Shown piece after piece: positions 11,345 through 22,203 of a stretch of DNA of 64,000 nt. Made by a program: the position numbers and the translations under genes. This stretch comes from Agapetus fuscipes (taxonomy: Eukaryota > Arthropoda > Insecta > Trichoptera > Glossosomatidae), in NCBI GenBank assembly GCA_951799405.1, contig OX637340.1, positions 2,976,001-3,040,000 of the forward strand, read 5' to 3'. A model generated the notes under the pieces. That model worked only from the letters and a program-made list of their open reading frames with translations, made no database searches and was not told where the DNA came from. Position 1 is the first letter of the stretch. The number at the start of each line of letters is the position of its first letter.

Positions 11345-11692
11345 GCAGAAGCTGCACTGGTAAGGTTCTCAGAAAGAGTGCGGTACAGACTGTGTGTCAT
11401 GGTAAAATACATCCTAGATGGACAGGCACGAGAATACCTTAGAAAACTATGTCAGATGCAGCAAGCTTTAAGCACCAGGACTCTAAGGTCAGCTGATGTA
11501 GGCTCTGCGAGGCTGAGCTGCCCCTTAAACAACTTCGGTGATTCGGGCATTTTTCGGTTCGGGGCCAATGGCTTGGAACGAGTTGCCGGTTGAGGTTAAG
11601 AAGGAAAGAGACAGGATAAACTTCAGGAGGCAGCTGAAGACGCACCGGTTTGAAAAGTCATACCCAGGAATACAAGGGCTCTTGTGATTAAA
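11345..11692 (+). pseudogene. CR1/L2-type LINE C-terminal relic (copy A)
   Basis: Reads VRYRLCVMVKYILDGQA, then the GP-AWNELP-x-KLKTHLF tail typical of CR1/L2/RTEX polymerases, but with a frameshift near 11550 and missense changes. Copy B (42960-43331) keeps the tail in frame. The Jockey-like element at 11721 lies directly downstream. Confidence 0.75.
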
Positions 11693-11720
11693 TTTTAATA
11701 AAAACGGCGCTTTAAAGAAA

Positions 11721-12818
11721 TAATCCAACTATGGACGATTTTGGTTTCACAAAACCTCTCTTAATCTTTTTCTCTTCATTTCTAAAAAACAGAAGCCAAT
11801 TTGTGCAAATAAATGACCAACATTCGGCTAATTTTTTTCCAACTTCAGGAGTTCCTCAAGGCTCTAATTTAGGCCCTCTAGCCTTCATTGTGTTCATTAA
11901 CGACATTGCGGACAAGATCAAAAATAGTTCTTGTCTTCTTTACGCTGATGACATGAAAATTTATACAGAAATCAAGGATTTTCAAGACTGTATTAATTTA
12001 CAGATGGATTTAAACTCTCTGCTGATGTGGTCCAATAATAATGGATTGAACTTCAACATTAGCAAGTGTTCTGTCATGTCATTTACAAGATCCGCTTGTC
12101 CCATGATCCATGAGTACAGTATTGGTGGGTCGATACTGGCTCGTGTCTTTTCATTTAGGGACCTGGGCGTAGATTTTGATCCTGGTCTGAAGTTTACAGA
12201 ACATATAACGCAGTTGACGACCTAATGCTACCAGTTATTGGGCTTTGTGATCAGAATTAGCAATAATTTTGAGTCACCGAGAGCTATGGTGGATGTCTTC
12301 AACTGTATTGTACGTTCTAAATTAGAGTACGCTGTCGAGGTTTGGGCCCCGTATCAGCGGAAGTATGTAGATCTTTTGGAGCAAATTCAAAAAAAGTTTT
12401 TGAGGTACCTCCTAATGAGAATACATGGGAATTATCCCAAGTTTATGCACCATGAGGAATTACTTGAGAAAACCAGCTCCAGGAGCCTGGAATCTCGGCG
12501 CAACGGTTCTCTTATGGTGCTTTGTTACAAGATCATTAACGGCTTAATTGACAGCCCCACCCTGTTAGAGAGTTTTGAGCTTTATGTGCCAGATGGCTAC
12601 GGCCGGGGAAGACGGCATGAACTTTTTCATGTACCGCTGTCCCGTACCGACGTCATGGCACAACATGCCTTAACTCGGAGTGTTACTCTGATTAATTCCG
12701 CTGACATAGACATTTTTTACATTAACTTAGAATCATTCAAAGATCTAGTTAAAGAGCTCCTCCCAGCTTGTTAATGACTGTGTGAGGGTGCACTGTAATA
12801 AGGGAAACCTGTTGTGCA

Positions 12819-12867
<49 letters not shown>
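11721..12867 (+). pseudogene. Jockey-like non-LTR retrotransposon, 5'-truncated
   Basis: Encodes the RT palm and thumb to the C-terminus: SGVPQGSNLGPLAF at about 11850, the catalytic YADD at about 11941, then DLGVDFD and LEYAVEVWAPY. The frame runs from about 11731 to the stop at 12772-12774, broken by one in-frame TAA at 12223-12225. A poly-A run follows at about 12821-12867. The endonuclease and first ORF are missing. Copy B lacks it after the common CCAACTAT at 43375, so it inserted in A after the duplication, or was lost from B. The clade name is inferred from motifs alone. Confidence 0.85.
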
Positions 12868-12869
<2 letters not shown>

Positions 12870-12971
12870 ACATATATATAACACAATGCGTTGCGTTTTT
12901 ATAACAATTGTCAGTTGTTCATTACCATTACTTTAATACTCCTTTCTGAAGCTTCAACTATTTATAGACTG

Positions 12972-13190
12972 CAGTGGCGAAGGGTGCCATACAACTCGAT
13001 TCCCATCGGTTTCCCGTTTAAAATGAAGCAAAAATGATAATAAAGTAGACTGCATGGTTTCAATGAGGGAAAAATACTTATTGTTTCTTTGGTTTTAAAT
13101 GTATTTTTTTACTGTGTGCCTATATTTTTTAACTACTTAAATGCCTCATTTTAAAAGGGAAGCCGATGGGAATCGAGTTGTATGGCACCG
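12972..13190. mobile_element. hAT MITE (CAGTGGCG family), right end truncated
   Basis: Same body as 4933-5161, with the left end intact. The right end stops at TATGGCACC, lacking CTTCGCCACTG. Copy B reads straight through (ATAGACTGTAATTT at about 43882), giving an empty site. Confidence 0.8.
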
Positions 13191-13620
13191 ACTGTAATTT
13201 AAATTCTAAGCAAATACTCGCGGCGTAACCCTTAAATGCTGGTTGCGTATCTATCGAATAAATAAAGTGTATATACTTATACACGCAATGGGATGCAAAG
13301 GCGCTTCAGTACCGCGAGTATAAAACGTTAAGCGTAAATCTCACCTCGATTGCGTAAATAGAAAAAAATATATGAAAACTGAATCACTCACTGGGAGTGC
13401 CGTCGTATATTCCATACGTTTTCGATTTACGCAATGTTTTATGTTGGGCGTTCAGATAGCGCAGGGCCACGTGAATTATGCATACAAAACAAAACCCAAA
13501 CACTTCCGGTTTATCTTTAAACACCGGGAAACACACAACTGAGGAAATTATACGGCGCTCCAGAGCCCAGACAGCTCTCCCCGCGGCGCCCGACATTTTA
13601 AATTAACGCCTCTGAATGTT
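13191..13620. repeat. foldback repeat (family F)
   Basis: GATTGCGTAAAT near 13349 pairs with ATTTACGCAATG near 13424 around an ACTCACTGGGAGTGCCG centre. Copy B has the counterpart at 43880-44340. Confidence 0.5.
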
Positions 13621-13706
13621 GGGATAATGCCCTGTGGTATACCTACAGCATAGCGCACCACTAAGTAATAACATAGAGGAGCGGAAACTAAATAACTGCA
13701 TTGATA

Positions 13707-13934
13707 CATGACCACCCATGCTGTAGAAAATGGTTCACTTTGCCAATGTCACCCCTGTTTCAGGTAAAAGCGGCAGGAGTTGCAAGGTTTATGTTCATTT
13801 GAGGGTTTGTTGGTTTGTATGCACGCATGCAGAATGTGTAGGCGCGAACCTACATGTGCCTGTCTGAGGGCATGCATTTAATATGAGCTTTAAATGTTAA
13901 CATATCTTTGCAGCTTAGATTATAGATTATATAT
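13707..13934 (+). repeat. LINE 3'-tail repeat (family R)
   Basis: Starts at ATGACCACCCATGCTG, with the tail TTAGATTATAGATTATAT. The same insertion is present in copy B (44446-44612), where its middle is replaced by AATAAT repeats. Confidence 0.8.
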
Positions 13935-13980
13935 ACATACTATAGCCCACATTTGTCTCAGTCCTGTCAAACGTTGCAGT

Positions 13981-14052
13981 GTTGATGATGATGATGATGG
14001 ATGATTTATTTCCGGTGGCGCAGTTTAATGATCACATACCATCTCAAGGGCG
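13981..14052 (-). pseudogene. CR1/L2-type LINE tail fragment
   Basis: Short (CAT)n-tailed fragment matching 5829-5900. It is absent from copy B. Confidence 0.55.
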
Positions 14053-14069
14053 CGTGTTATAGTCTAGAC

Positions 14070-14639
14070 CTAAGGTCTTCAACCCGCGGCCCTCGGGCTT
14101 CATGTGGCCCGCCAGCTAATTTCTTGCGGCCCGCGGCCACCAGAGGCTAAAAAAATAAAACATCGCGCCCGGTGATATGCGATATATACATACGAGTAAT
14201 ATACGACTCGCAATCGTCAGCATTCGAAATGTCACTCTTTCAAACATATGAGTGAAAAAATGCCATAAAATGATTTGATTGTTTGGGAGCACATATGTGT
14301 GTGAGCAGCTGTTTTCTCGTATGAAGTATGTGAAATCGACAACATGGTCGAGAATTACAGATGCACATCTGGAAGGTAGTCTGCGGGTTGCAACCACAAA
14401 AATTAAAACAAATATTGACAAACTTGTAAAAAATAAACAATGTCAAAAATCACATTGATTGACTGTAATTAATCAATAAAGATTGACTTTAATGAACCAA
14501 TAAAGATTATTGAAATTTGAAATGATGTATGTCTTTTATTTTATTGATAAGGTGGTAAAGTGTCGTGAATAGTTGTGGCCCTTCGGACGAAGTGAAATCG
14601 ATGTTTGGCCCTTGCACTAAAAAAGGTTGAAGACCACTG
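14070..14639. mobile_element. non-autonomous hAT element, 570 bp
   Basis: The right end is GGTTGAAGACCACTG and the left end is CTAAGGTCTTCAACC (two changes in the terminal bases). The 8-bp direct repeat GTCTAGAC lies at 14062-14069 and 14640-14647 and fits the hAT target preference nTnnnnAn. Internal GGCCC-rich ends are typical of this group. No transposase frame is present. It inserted into an element P copy. Confidence 0.85.
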
Positions 14640-14702
14640 GTCTAGACCCCTAGAGTCTCTTGAATCTAGGGAGTCTCCCGCACAGACTTTCTTAAAAAAA
14701 AA
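14640..14702 (+). repeat. element P 3' end
   Basis: GACCCCTAGAGTCTCTTGAA through the poly-A, with the rest of this copy to the left of the hAT element. Confidence 0.6.
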
Positions 14703-14812
14703 TCTATAATATAAGTTGCAAAGATATATTAATATTAAAAGCTCATATCAAATGCATGCCCACAAACAAACACGTGTAAGTTCGCGCTTACAAATGCTGA
14801 ATGTGTAACTGT

Positions 14813-15957
14813 AACTGTAAACTGTAACTGTAACTCTGTCGCCATTCCGCTAGGGGTGGCCAGAGCCTCTGCAGAGTTGCCTCCATTTTTTCCTATCCTT
14901 ACATATCTCTTTCAATTCATTCATATCCATCACCTTTTTCATGCATTTTCTTCTTTTACGCTCACTTTGTATATCCCATTCTTTCACAATCTCCCTAATC
15001 TGATCACTCCATACTTTTCTCGGTCGTCCCTTCCCTCTTTTTCCTTTCACACTTTCTTTGTATACATACTTTGTCAGTCTATCATCATTCATTCTTTCCA
15101 CATGCCCAAACCATCTCATCACATTCTTTTGTACCTTAACTTTCACATCCTCTTTCAAATTACATTCTTTTTTTACCCATTCATTCCTAACTCTATCCCT
15201 CAGAGTTTTTCCTGTCATGCTTCTCAAATGCTTCATTTCCACCGTACATACTTTACTCATTTCGCTATCGTTCACTGTCCATGCTTCACTTCCATACATC
15301 AAAGTCGGTAACAATATGCCATTGTGTACCGCCATTCTCAGATCCATCGTCAATCGCTTGTTCTTTGCTATTCTTCCTATTGCACCGACCACTTGCTTGC
15401 CCTTACACATCCTATTCTCAAGTTCTCTTGTCATCTTTCCATTCTTCTCAAACATACTTCCCAAGTATCTAAATTCATCCACAATTTCAACTTTCGTACC
15501 ATTCAACATAAACGTGCATTCTTCATTTTCATCCGTTCTGTCAAAAATCAGTACTTTCGTCTTACTTGCATTACTTACAAACTTCATCCGTTCTGTCAAA
15601 AATCAGTACTTTCGTCTTACTTGCATTACTTACAAACTTCATCCGTTCTGTCAAAAATCAGTACTTTCGTCTTACTTGCATTACTTACAAACTTCATCCG
15701 TTCTGTCAAAAATCAGTACTTTCGTCTTACTTGCATTACTTACAAACTTCATCCGTTCTGTCAAAAATCAGTACTTTCGTCTTACTTGCATTACTTACAA
15801 ACTTCATCCGTTCTGTCAAAAATCAGTACTTTCGTCTTACTTGCATTACTTACAAACTTCATCCGTTCTGTCAAAAATCAGTACTTTCGTCTTACTTGCA
15901 TTACTTACAAACTTCATCCGTTCTGTCAAAAATCAGTACTTTCGTCTTACTTGCAGT
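14813..15957 (-). pseudogene. non-LTR retrotransposon, C-terminal part (family L-A)
   Basis: The minus strand is open for 249 codons (15599 to 14850). It reads KTKVLIFDRTDE, DEFRYLGSMFEKNG, PTLMYGSEAW, RNEWVKKECN, MRWFGHVERMND, KRGKGRPRKVWSDQ and ends CRGSGHP. This is the thumb and C-terminal domain of an RTE/Jockey-type polymerase. The catalytic palm and endonuclease are missing by 5' truncation. After the stop comes a short UTR and a GTTACA-repeat tail at 14813-14835. The 5' side is amplified as a 55-bp minisatellite. Copy B is empty at this site. Confidence 0.9.
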
Positions 15958-15966
15958 ACTTACAAA
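15541..15966. repeat. 55-bp minisatellite, about 8 copies
   Basis: GTACTTTCGTC recurs every 55 bp from 15551 to 15936 with almost no variation. Each unit is a piece of LINE coding sequence (FVSNASKTKVLIFDRTDE on the minus strand). 55 is not a multiple of three, so the long plus-strand open frames here are artefacts. The last unit merges into the flanking repeat at TACTTACAAA. Confidence 0.95.
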
Positions 15967-16408
15967 TTATAATCCAAACCTCGAATGAACCCTACAACAT
16001 TTTCCGACCTTCTCTGACACAGGGGTGAAATTGGCAAAGTGAACGATTTTGTACCGTATGGGTGGTCAGCCTCATTCCAACCTATAAGTCAAGGAATAGT
16101 CATAAGAAATAAGGCCATTTTGTTTTTCGACACCCAATTATAACACATGCCATAATGCCTTAAAATAATGCCCTTTTCCTTTAAAATTCGTAAATTTTAG
16201 AGATCACAATATTTAAAACGCATGTTATCTGTCAAGTCTAGGTTTGTTTGTTGACTGGTTCAGCAGCCATTATTATTCGCAAAAGTACCAACTTTCTAGG
16301 ATTTTTTTACATTCGAATTTTTTTGTACACATGGAAATGCAACTGTAAAGTTCTTTGTTCTCTTACTTACTAGTGATCATCTTCGTAAGTAAGTTGAAAC
16401 AGATATAT

Positions 16409-18059
16409 GGGTAACGCCGTTTAAATTTGTACCATAACTGTCGACCGGCAAGATTCAAGAAAACGAAAACATCGTGAGTTAAATTAAGGTCTATTCAAAA
16501 TGACGGACAGGTTCGAAAAATTAGGTTTTTTTACATTTCGATATCTCATTTCTTTTTTCGACGACGAATACAAGATTTTATAGCAGTTCGTAAACACTGT
16601 TCAGTAAAAATATAAGAGCACCATTTTGAATGTCTATAAATATGAATGTTGTTTGTCTATGAATGTTTAATAAAAATATGAATACGCACATTTAATAACT
16701 ACCTAAAATCGTTCGTTTATTGTATTTCAATAAGTTTCCTTGACTTATAGGTTAGTATGAAGCTGACCACTCATACTGTAAAAAATGGTTCACTTTACCA
16801 ATGTTACCATTGTGTCAGGTAAGGTCGGCAAGAGTTGCAGGGTTTATGTTCATTTGAGATTGGGTTTTATATTGTAGGTTCACATGCAGCATGTTTAAGT
16901 ACGAACTTAAAGTCTTAAATGCAATATATTTTTGTAACTTAGATTATAGATTATCATAGATTTAGATAGATAGGCAATGTTTTTTTTTGCGTACATTTTT
17001 CACAGTATCCAGCACCGATATAAAAATTAGGTACCTCTGTGGTCCAAATTTCATTTAATCGTTTAGCCCACAGATCACGGAATAAACTTTTTTGCTATTT
17101 TGAATAACAAACATCAAACGGTGCATTTAAAATATTAATAGCATGTAGTAAGGTTGATTAGATAGTTTTATGTTTCAATTAGGTACGTAAATGTTATTTG
17201 TTAGTCAACCATAAATTAACGGTAAGTAGGTGTATTTTTTTAAACCTACGTGAATACACCTTAATACTGGTAACATACGGTAAAGATTGTAAATAAAAAA
17301 CCGCCCGACATTACCTTAAACTTGTGCCATTTGAAAAATAATACTGTCAGCAATGATAAAAACATACAATCATTAGAAGAATTAATGGATCTAAGTAAAA
17401 AATATACAACTGACAAAATATTCGAATACATACCTTAATAATGCCAAGCTAACTTCCACTCAAAACACACACGACAAATTCCCGAGTCTGATGTAAACGT
17501 TCTCAAAAGAAAATGAAGGTATCGAATGAGTTTTTTTGTGTTGTCCACACTACATCAAAGAGTTACCATACGTGAATAAATACTTAATATTGCAAGATTT
17601 TTGTCAGTTTCAATGGAATTGGTAACATACTAAAAGAAAAATTTCGGAGCCAAAAATGGAGACAACCCTTAGCAATCAATATTTCGTGTTTAAATAAGTA
17701 AATATTATTGTGGCTAGTACAGAAAATGAAAGATACGTTACTAAGGTATATGCAAAAATACTCAACTTTAAAAAACGTTTGACTATTTTGATCGTATCAT
17801 GCCATCAAAGGGTCAAAAACGGGTTGCGGACATGTAAAATTTGTATGGGAATGGAAAAAAGGCGTTTTTGTTTTATTTTTTAATTACATCGCCACTTAAT
17901 GCTTTTTGCAGTTTTTTTTTGTATTTCGATACGCTTTTTATTTACTTTACTCTGATAATTTTAGAATTCAGTAGAGATTACCAGTTTTTATGAAAAAGCT
18001 GAAAATCATTAGGGGACACACGCACAAGACAAAAGGTACAAATTTCGACGGCGATACCC
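16409..18059. mobile_element. unclassified TIR transposon, 1.65 kb, non-autonomous
   Basis: The left end GGGTAACGCCGTTTAAATTT and the right end, read in reverse as GGGTATCGCCGTCGAAATTT, form an inverted repeat of about 25 bp. Copy B joins ACAGATATATATGATG at 45613-45628 without it, implying a 4-bp target duplication (ATAT or TATA). No long frame is inside. A family-R tail is nested at 16737. The superfamily cannot be named from ends and target alone. Confidence 0.75.
16737..16975 (+). repeat. LINE 3'-tail repeat (family R), nested
   Basis: Begins at the sharp TTCCTTGACTTATAGG end and finishes GATTATAGATTATCATAGAT. It lies inside the TIR element. Confidence 0.85.
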
Positions 18060-18390
18060 ATATATGATGTCTATTTTCTTTAAAATAATTTCTAGTCCAC
18101 AGATATTATTAGTCAATGTAGCGCACTCTTACTTATACGCCGTATATGTAACATGCTCGTACACAAGTCCAGACGGGACATTGACTTCAATCTTGTCACC
18201 ATAATATGGAAACCCAACCATACACTTGAAATGACTCGGTGTTTCATATTACTAACTCCACTCTTACAAGTTATTTAGACTTCTGATTCATATTTCACAT
18301 ATTGATGAACGAGTATCGATGAAAAAATTCCGAGGGCTATTGTTAATCTTTCGATTGGTGGGGATTGGTTTATTCTTTGGCGCTACTGAC

Positions 18391-18687
18391 CCGTCCGTAG
18401 TTCAGTGGTAACATTTCGGACTCTGAATGGGATGGTTGTGGGTTCGATACCCGGCGGAGCACAAAAAATATACCTTTTGTATTTTCAAATTTGCTCTTCG
18501 CTGGGTTGAAAAATTCATAAAACCTTTACCAATGACCGGTCACCAAAGGTCCATCCAGTCTTACAGCAACTCTGTCTTGCTTGAGAATTGGCGTTTTCTA
18601 CGGCGACGACCAAGCTCGCAGAGGGCTCTTGAGGTGTGATTCACTCAAAAACAGCGCTCACCAAATAAAGCATCATATTATTATTAT
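18391..18687 (+). mobile_element. tRNA-Gln-like SINE (family Q), copy A
   Basis: The head CCGTAGTTCAGTGGTAACA (A box), GGACTCTGAATGGG (anticodon-arm-like, CTG) and GGGTTCGATACCC (B box) give a tRNA-Gln-like 5' third. A ~200-bp body and an ATT-repeat tail follow. It is a SINE head, not a tRNA gene: the anticodon stem does not close. The same insertion is in copy B at 45948. Confidence 0.85.
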
Positions 18688-18705
18688 AAATCTTCTAAAA
18701 AGTTC

Positions 18706-18776
18706 CTTGACTTCTAAGTTGGTATGCGGCTGACCATCCATGCTGTAAAAATGGTTCACTTTGCCAATGTCACCAT
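18706..18776 (+). repeat. LINE 3'-tail repeat fragment (family R)
   Basis: Only the first 70 bases, from TTCCTTGACTTC. It is shared with copy B (46263-46331). Confidence 0.7.
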
Positions 18777-19847
18777 ACACTACGCGACTTCCGATGCGGG
18801 TGCCGCGGATCAATGGTAGAAGAAATGAGAAAGGCTTACACAGGATATGGAGCAACAAAATCTGAACCAAAAATTCCAATATAAAAGTGGAACTAAGAAA
18901 GAAGTCTCGGACCGTCTGCGTTAGCTGGTGTACGGAAGACACTTTAAGAAGTAACACCTCCGAGTGTGGGGGATGAGCCGCTACAATGTTGGGGTATCGC
19001 GAGCGGCAAACACAGCGCTGTCTTGCTGCTGAATACATGAATAGATAAAGAACAGAACACAGAAGGAAACGCGGAGAAATCGAGCCCGAGACACTGCCGG
19101 GGAATCTGTAATCCAAAGCAAGAAGTGATGGAAATTATCGGTAACTCGAGAAGAGCAGAAATTATTTCAGAATCAATACGATATTATTAGTTTCGTGAGT
19201 GTAAAGCGTGTAGTCTTTCCATACATATTGCTGGGCTCTAAATTTTTTTTTTGGTATTTTGAAATTTTCTTTCCAAGGTTACCGAATACCGACATTCACT
19301 CGTCTGTGCTCTGTCATGACCTGCCCCACCTTCTTCAGGGGTCATCATTTCCCAGTGTGCACATAAATTATCATGTCTGCACATAACTGCTACCGATCTG
19401 CATACATTATGTGCCAAGTTGTAATGTTGTATGGTGTGCGTATTTACTGAAACGTGGTTGCTATTTAAATATGTGTATTGTAGAACATTCCGCGCAAGCA
19501 AACTAATCAATTTAGCAACCCCGCAGGTATAATATTATTATAGTAATTAATAGCAGATTAATACTATCGTGGAGGCGGGCCATCTTTTAATTAATCATTT
19601 ATTGTATTCGAAATATATGAATAGTTGTCTGGTTCACATAGTTAGTGAGTTCTCAGCTTGCAAAATGTTAATTCAAATTATATTATGTCAGAATCTCTAA
19701 AAAGCTATTTCACTGTCTGTCTGGCTTTGTGCGGTGTACCATACAAACAGTAAGACAAAGGTTCGTGAAATCGGATCTAGGTATTCTCTCCTATGGTAGA
19801 CCACATGCTCCTCGATTTCTTTTAAAAATTTAAAATCGCAAAATTAA
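18777..19847. other. duplicated sequence without recognised gene
   Basis: A minus-strand open frame of 147 codons (19116-18673) is kept open in copy B (46675-46232). However, its changes are mostly amino-acid-altering and it runs into the LINE tail, so coding is doubtful. No domain is recognised. 19160-19847 shows nothing else. Confidence 0.4.
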
Positions 19848-20344
19848 TGTTACCGACTTTGATGTATGGAAGTGAAGCATGGACAGTGAATGATAGCGAA
19901 ATGAGTAAAGTATGTACGGTGGAAATGAAGCATTTGAGAAGTATGACAGGAAAAACTTTGAGGGATAGAGTTAGGAATGAATGGGTAAAAAAAGAATGTA
20001 ATTTGAAAGAGGATGTGAAAGTTAAAGTACAAAAGAATGTGATGAGATGATTTGGGCATGTGGAAAGAATGAAAGATGATAGACTGACAAAGTATGTATA
20101 CAAAGAAAGTGTGAAAGGAAAAAGAGGGAAGGGACGACCGAGAAAAGTATGGAGTGATCAGATTGAGGAGATTGTGAAAGAATGGGATATACAAAGTTAG
20201 CGTAAAAGAAGAAAATGCATGAAAAAGGTGATGGATATGAAGGAATTGAAAGAGGTATGTCAGGATAGGAAAAAATGGAGGCAACTCTGCAGAGGCTCTG
20301 GCCACCCCTAGCGGAATGGCGACAGAGTTACAGTTACAGTTACA
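19848..20344 (+). pseudogene. LINE family L-A C-terminal relic, copy A
   Basis: Begins at LPTLMYGSEAWTVND, so it is more 5'-truncated than 14813-15957. A TGA replaces Trp in the MRWFGH motif (about 20048) and a TAG lies near 20200. It ends with the same GSGHP stop and three GTTACA units. Copy B (47408) has an additional stop. Confidence 0.9.
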
Positions 20345-20392
20345 GCATGTTTTTGTTACAAGTGAAAAATGAGTTGTTACAACAAAAATAAA

Positions 20393-20662
20393 AACGCAAC
20401 TTAGCTGCACATCTAGTGTAACTTCTTGCCGCCATATCCCCGAAGGGTCTCGCATGTGGCGAGTGAAACCTATTTATTTTTACAGGTAAGGGGGCCGGTC
20501 TTACGCCAACCACTTCATTTGAAGTAGGGGTTTCCCAGCTTCCGAGGGTGCTGTTACTCATTTATTGTGAATGCTGAGTAAACTTTGCCGGTATTTTATT
20601 TTGGAGTTTTTTAAATAAACACCGAAACGGGAAATCGTTTCTGACACCCTCGGCGGAATTGT
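20393..20662 (-). mobile_element. tRNA-derived SINE (family S1), copy A, headless
   Basis: The body matches 62991-63325 in reverse. The tRNA-like head is lost. It is shared with copy B (47940-48210). Confidence 0.75.
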
Positions 20663-20894
20663 ATTGTATTTACGGACCATTATTGTATTTATACATGTAT
20701 ATTGTATTTATCGCAAAAATCCTAGATTGCTGCCTTTGGTTCTTTACGTTTCAATTAAGGATTATGAGCCTCAGCGCCTGTTCATACGGAAAGTCGCGTA
20801 GTGTATTGGGATGAATGTTAGCTTTCACACAATCCGGCGTGGTTTGTCCGGCGATTCCATACATTTAGCGACCACATACGGTCGCACACATACA

Positions 20895-21402
20895 TTCCTT
20901 GACTGATAGGTTGGTATGAGGTTGACCACCCATACTGTAAAAAAATGGTTCACTTTGCCAATGTCACCCCTGTTTCAGGGAAGGTCGGCAAGAGTTGCTG
21001 GGCTTATGTTCATTGGAGATTGGGTTTTTTATATTGTAGGTCCACATGCGGCGTGTGTGAGCGCGAAATTATGCGTGTCTGCTTGTGGGAATGCATTTAA
21101 TATGAATTTAAAAAGATACATATCGTATGTTTAATAATAAAGAGCAATAAGTCAAAGATTGAGAAAATCGAGATTTTGTAATAAAACGCAAGAACAATGC
21201 GAAAAGAATAGGTAAAATGCGACAACCGTTCAATTTGGACGAATATGACCGAGATAAAACATCGATCGCCTTTTTCATCCCATACAAGTTGTACTGGTTG
21301 TCTGAACTTCAAACGTGATTTCCCAACATTCTTATTTTTTGAGTTATTGCTCTTTATTATAAAGCGTGCGATATCTTTGCAGCTTAGATTTAGATTAAGA
21401 TT
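20895..21402 (+). repeat. LINE 3'-tail repeat (family R), split by a MITE
   Basis: The halves 20895-21131 and 21361-21402 (ATCTTTGCAGCTTAGATTTA) flank the MITE. The 5' end is the sharp TTCCTTGAC. It is shared with copy B. Confidence 0.85.
21132..21360. mobile_element. MITE with AATAAAGAGCAATAA ends
   Basis: About 229 bp with inverted ends AATAAAGAGCAATAAGTCAAA and TTTGAGTTATTGCTCTTTATT. It interrupts the family-R repeat and is shared with copy B (48681-48909), so it predates the duplication. The flanking AT could be a short target duplication. Confidence 0.75.
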
Positions 21403-21744
21403 TAGTTACGTACCAAAACAAGAAAAAGCAAAAACATGAAAAGCGGGCCTACATACAATAAGTGTTGAATTTTAGGAAGCAAAAATATGACGGAAAATTT
21501 GAAATTGAGTGTGAAGTTGCGTAAGCCATCAGCTCTTCTTTTTCTGTTAAATAATTACGATAGTTATAAGTTGTGCAACAAGCAATGAGTCTTCAATGTG
21601 ATCTCGTTATCTAGCAAACTCATGGTGAAAAAACCCAGTGTATTGCTCAAGATTGGAGAAAATTAACTAATAATTTGATGTTATGTAAAAACATGTTTAT
21701 CGATGTATTAATTACAATGCGTGTCGAATCCGGCTTTGGAGATC

Positions 21745-22203
21745 TAATCTAGTCTAATCTTAGTTGCAAAGATATGTTACATTGGAGATTTACATTAAAC
21801 AGTTGGACCAAATAGGTGAGATTGCGAAAGAATGGAACCTGCAGAGTGAAAATAAGAGAAGAGTATGTATGAAAAAGGTGATGAATATTGAGGAAATGAA
21901 AGTGGTTTGTAAGGACAGAAAAAAGTGGAGGCGCATCTGCGGAGGTACCGGCCATCCCTAGTGGAACGGCGGCAGGATACAGTACAGTACAGTTCAGCAT
22001 TCCCACAACCAGACACGTACAAGTTCGCGCTTGCACATGCCTCATGTGAACCTACAACATAAAAACCAAATCTCAAATGGACATACACCCTGCAACTCTT
22101 GCCGTCAACAATAGGGAACACATGAAACAGCGGTGACATTGGCAAAGTGAACTATTTTTACAGCATGGGTGGTCAGCCGCATACCAACCTATAAGTCAAG
22201 GAA
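21745..22203 (-). repeat. LINE 3'-tail repeat (family R), split by LINE L-B
   Basis: Copy B (49298-49556) is uninterrupted. Here the halves are separated by 21798-21997. The right end runs past CAAGGAA into ACACGACAAATTACATTTT, the longer 3'-UTR form. Confidence 0.85.
21798..21997 (+). pseudogene. LINE family L-B 3' end
   Basis: Reads EIAKEWNLQSENKRRVCMKK, then CKDRKKWRRICGGTGHP and stop. A GGCGGCAGG UTR and ACAGT repeats follow. It is closely related to family L-A but distinct in the last codons and tail unit. It is absent at the matching place in copy B. Confidence 0.85.

Larger units (their letters stand above)
14703..16093 (-). repeat. LINE 3'-tail repeat (family R), split by a LINE
   Basis: The two halves (14703-14812 and 15958-16093) join exactly as in copy B (44655-44904). 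The interruption is the LINE at 14813-15957. Confidence 0.85.

Noticed and set aside
15058..16028. Plus-strand open frames of 304 and 234 codons
   Set aside because: They are antisense to the LINE coding region and its 55-bp minisatellite.
18391..18462. Functional tRNA-Gln gene
   Set aside because: A and B boxes are present but the anticodon stem does not pair, and the body continues as a SINE with an ATT tail.
18673..19116. 147-codon minus-strand frame kept in both duplication copies
   Set aside because: No domain, overlap with a LINE tail, and mostly amino-acid-changing differences between A and B argue against a gene; left as uncertain.
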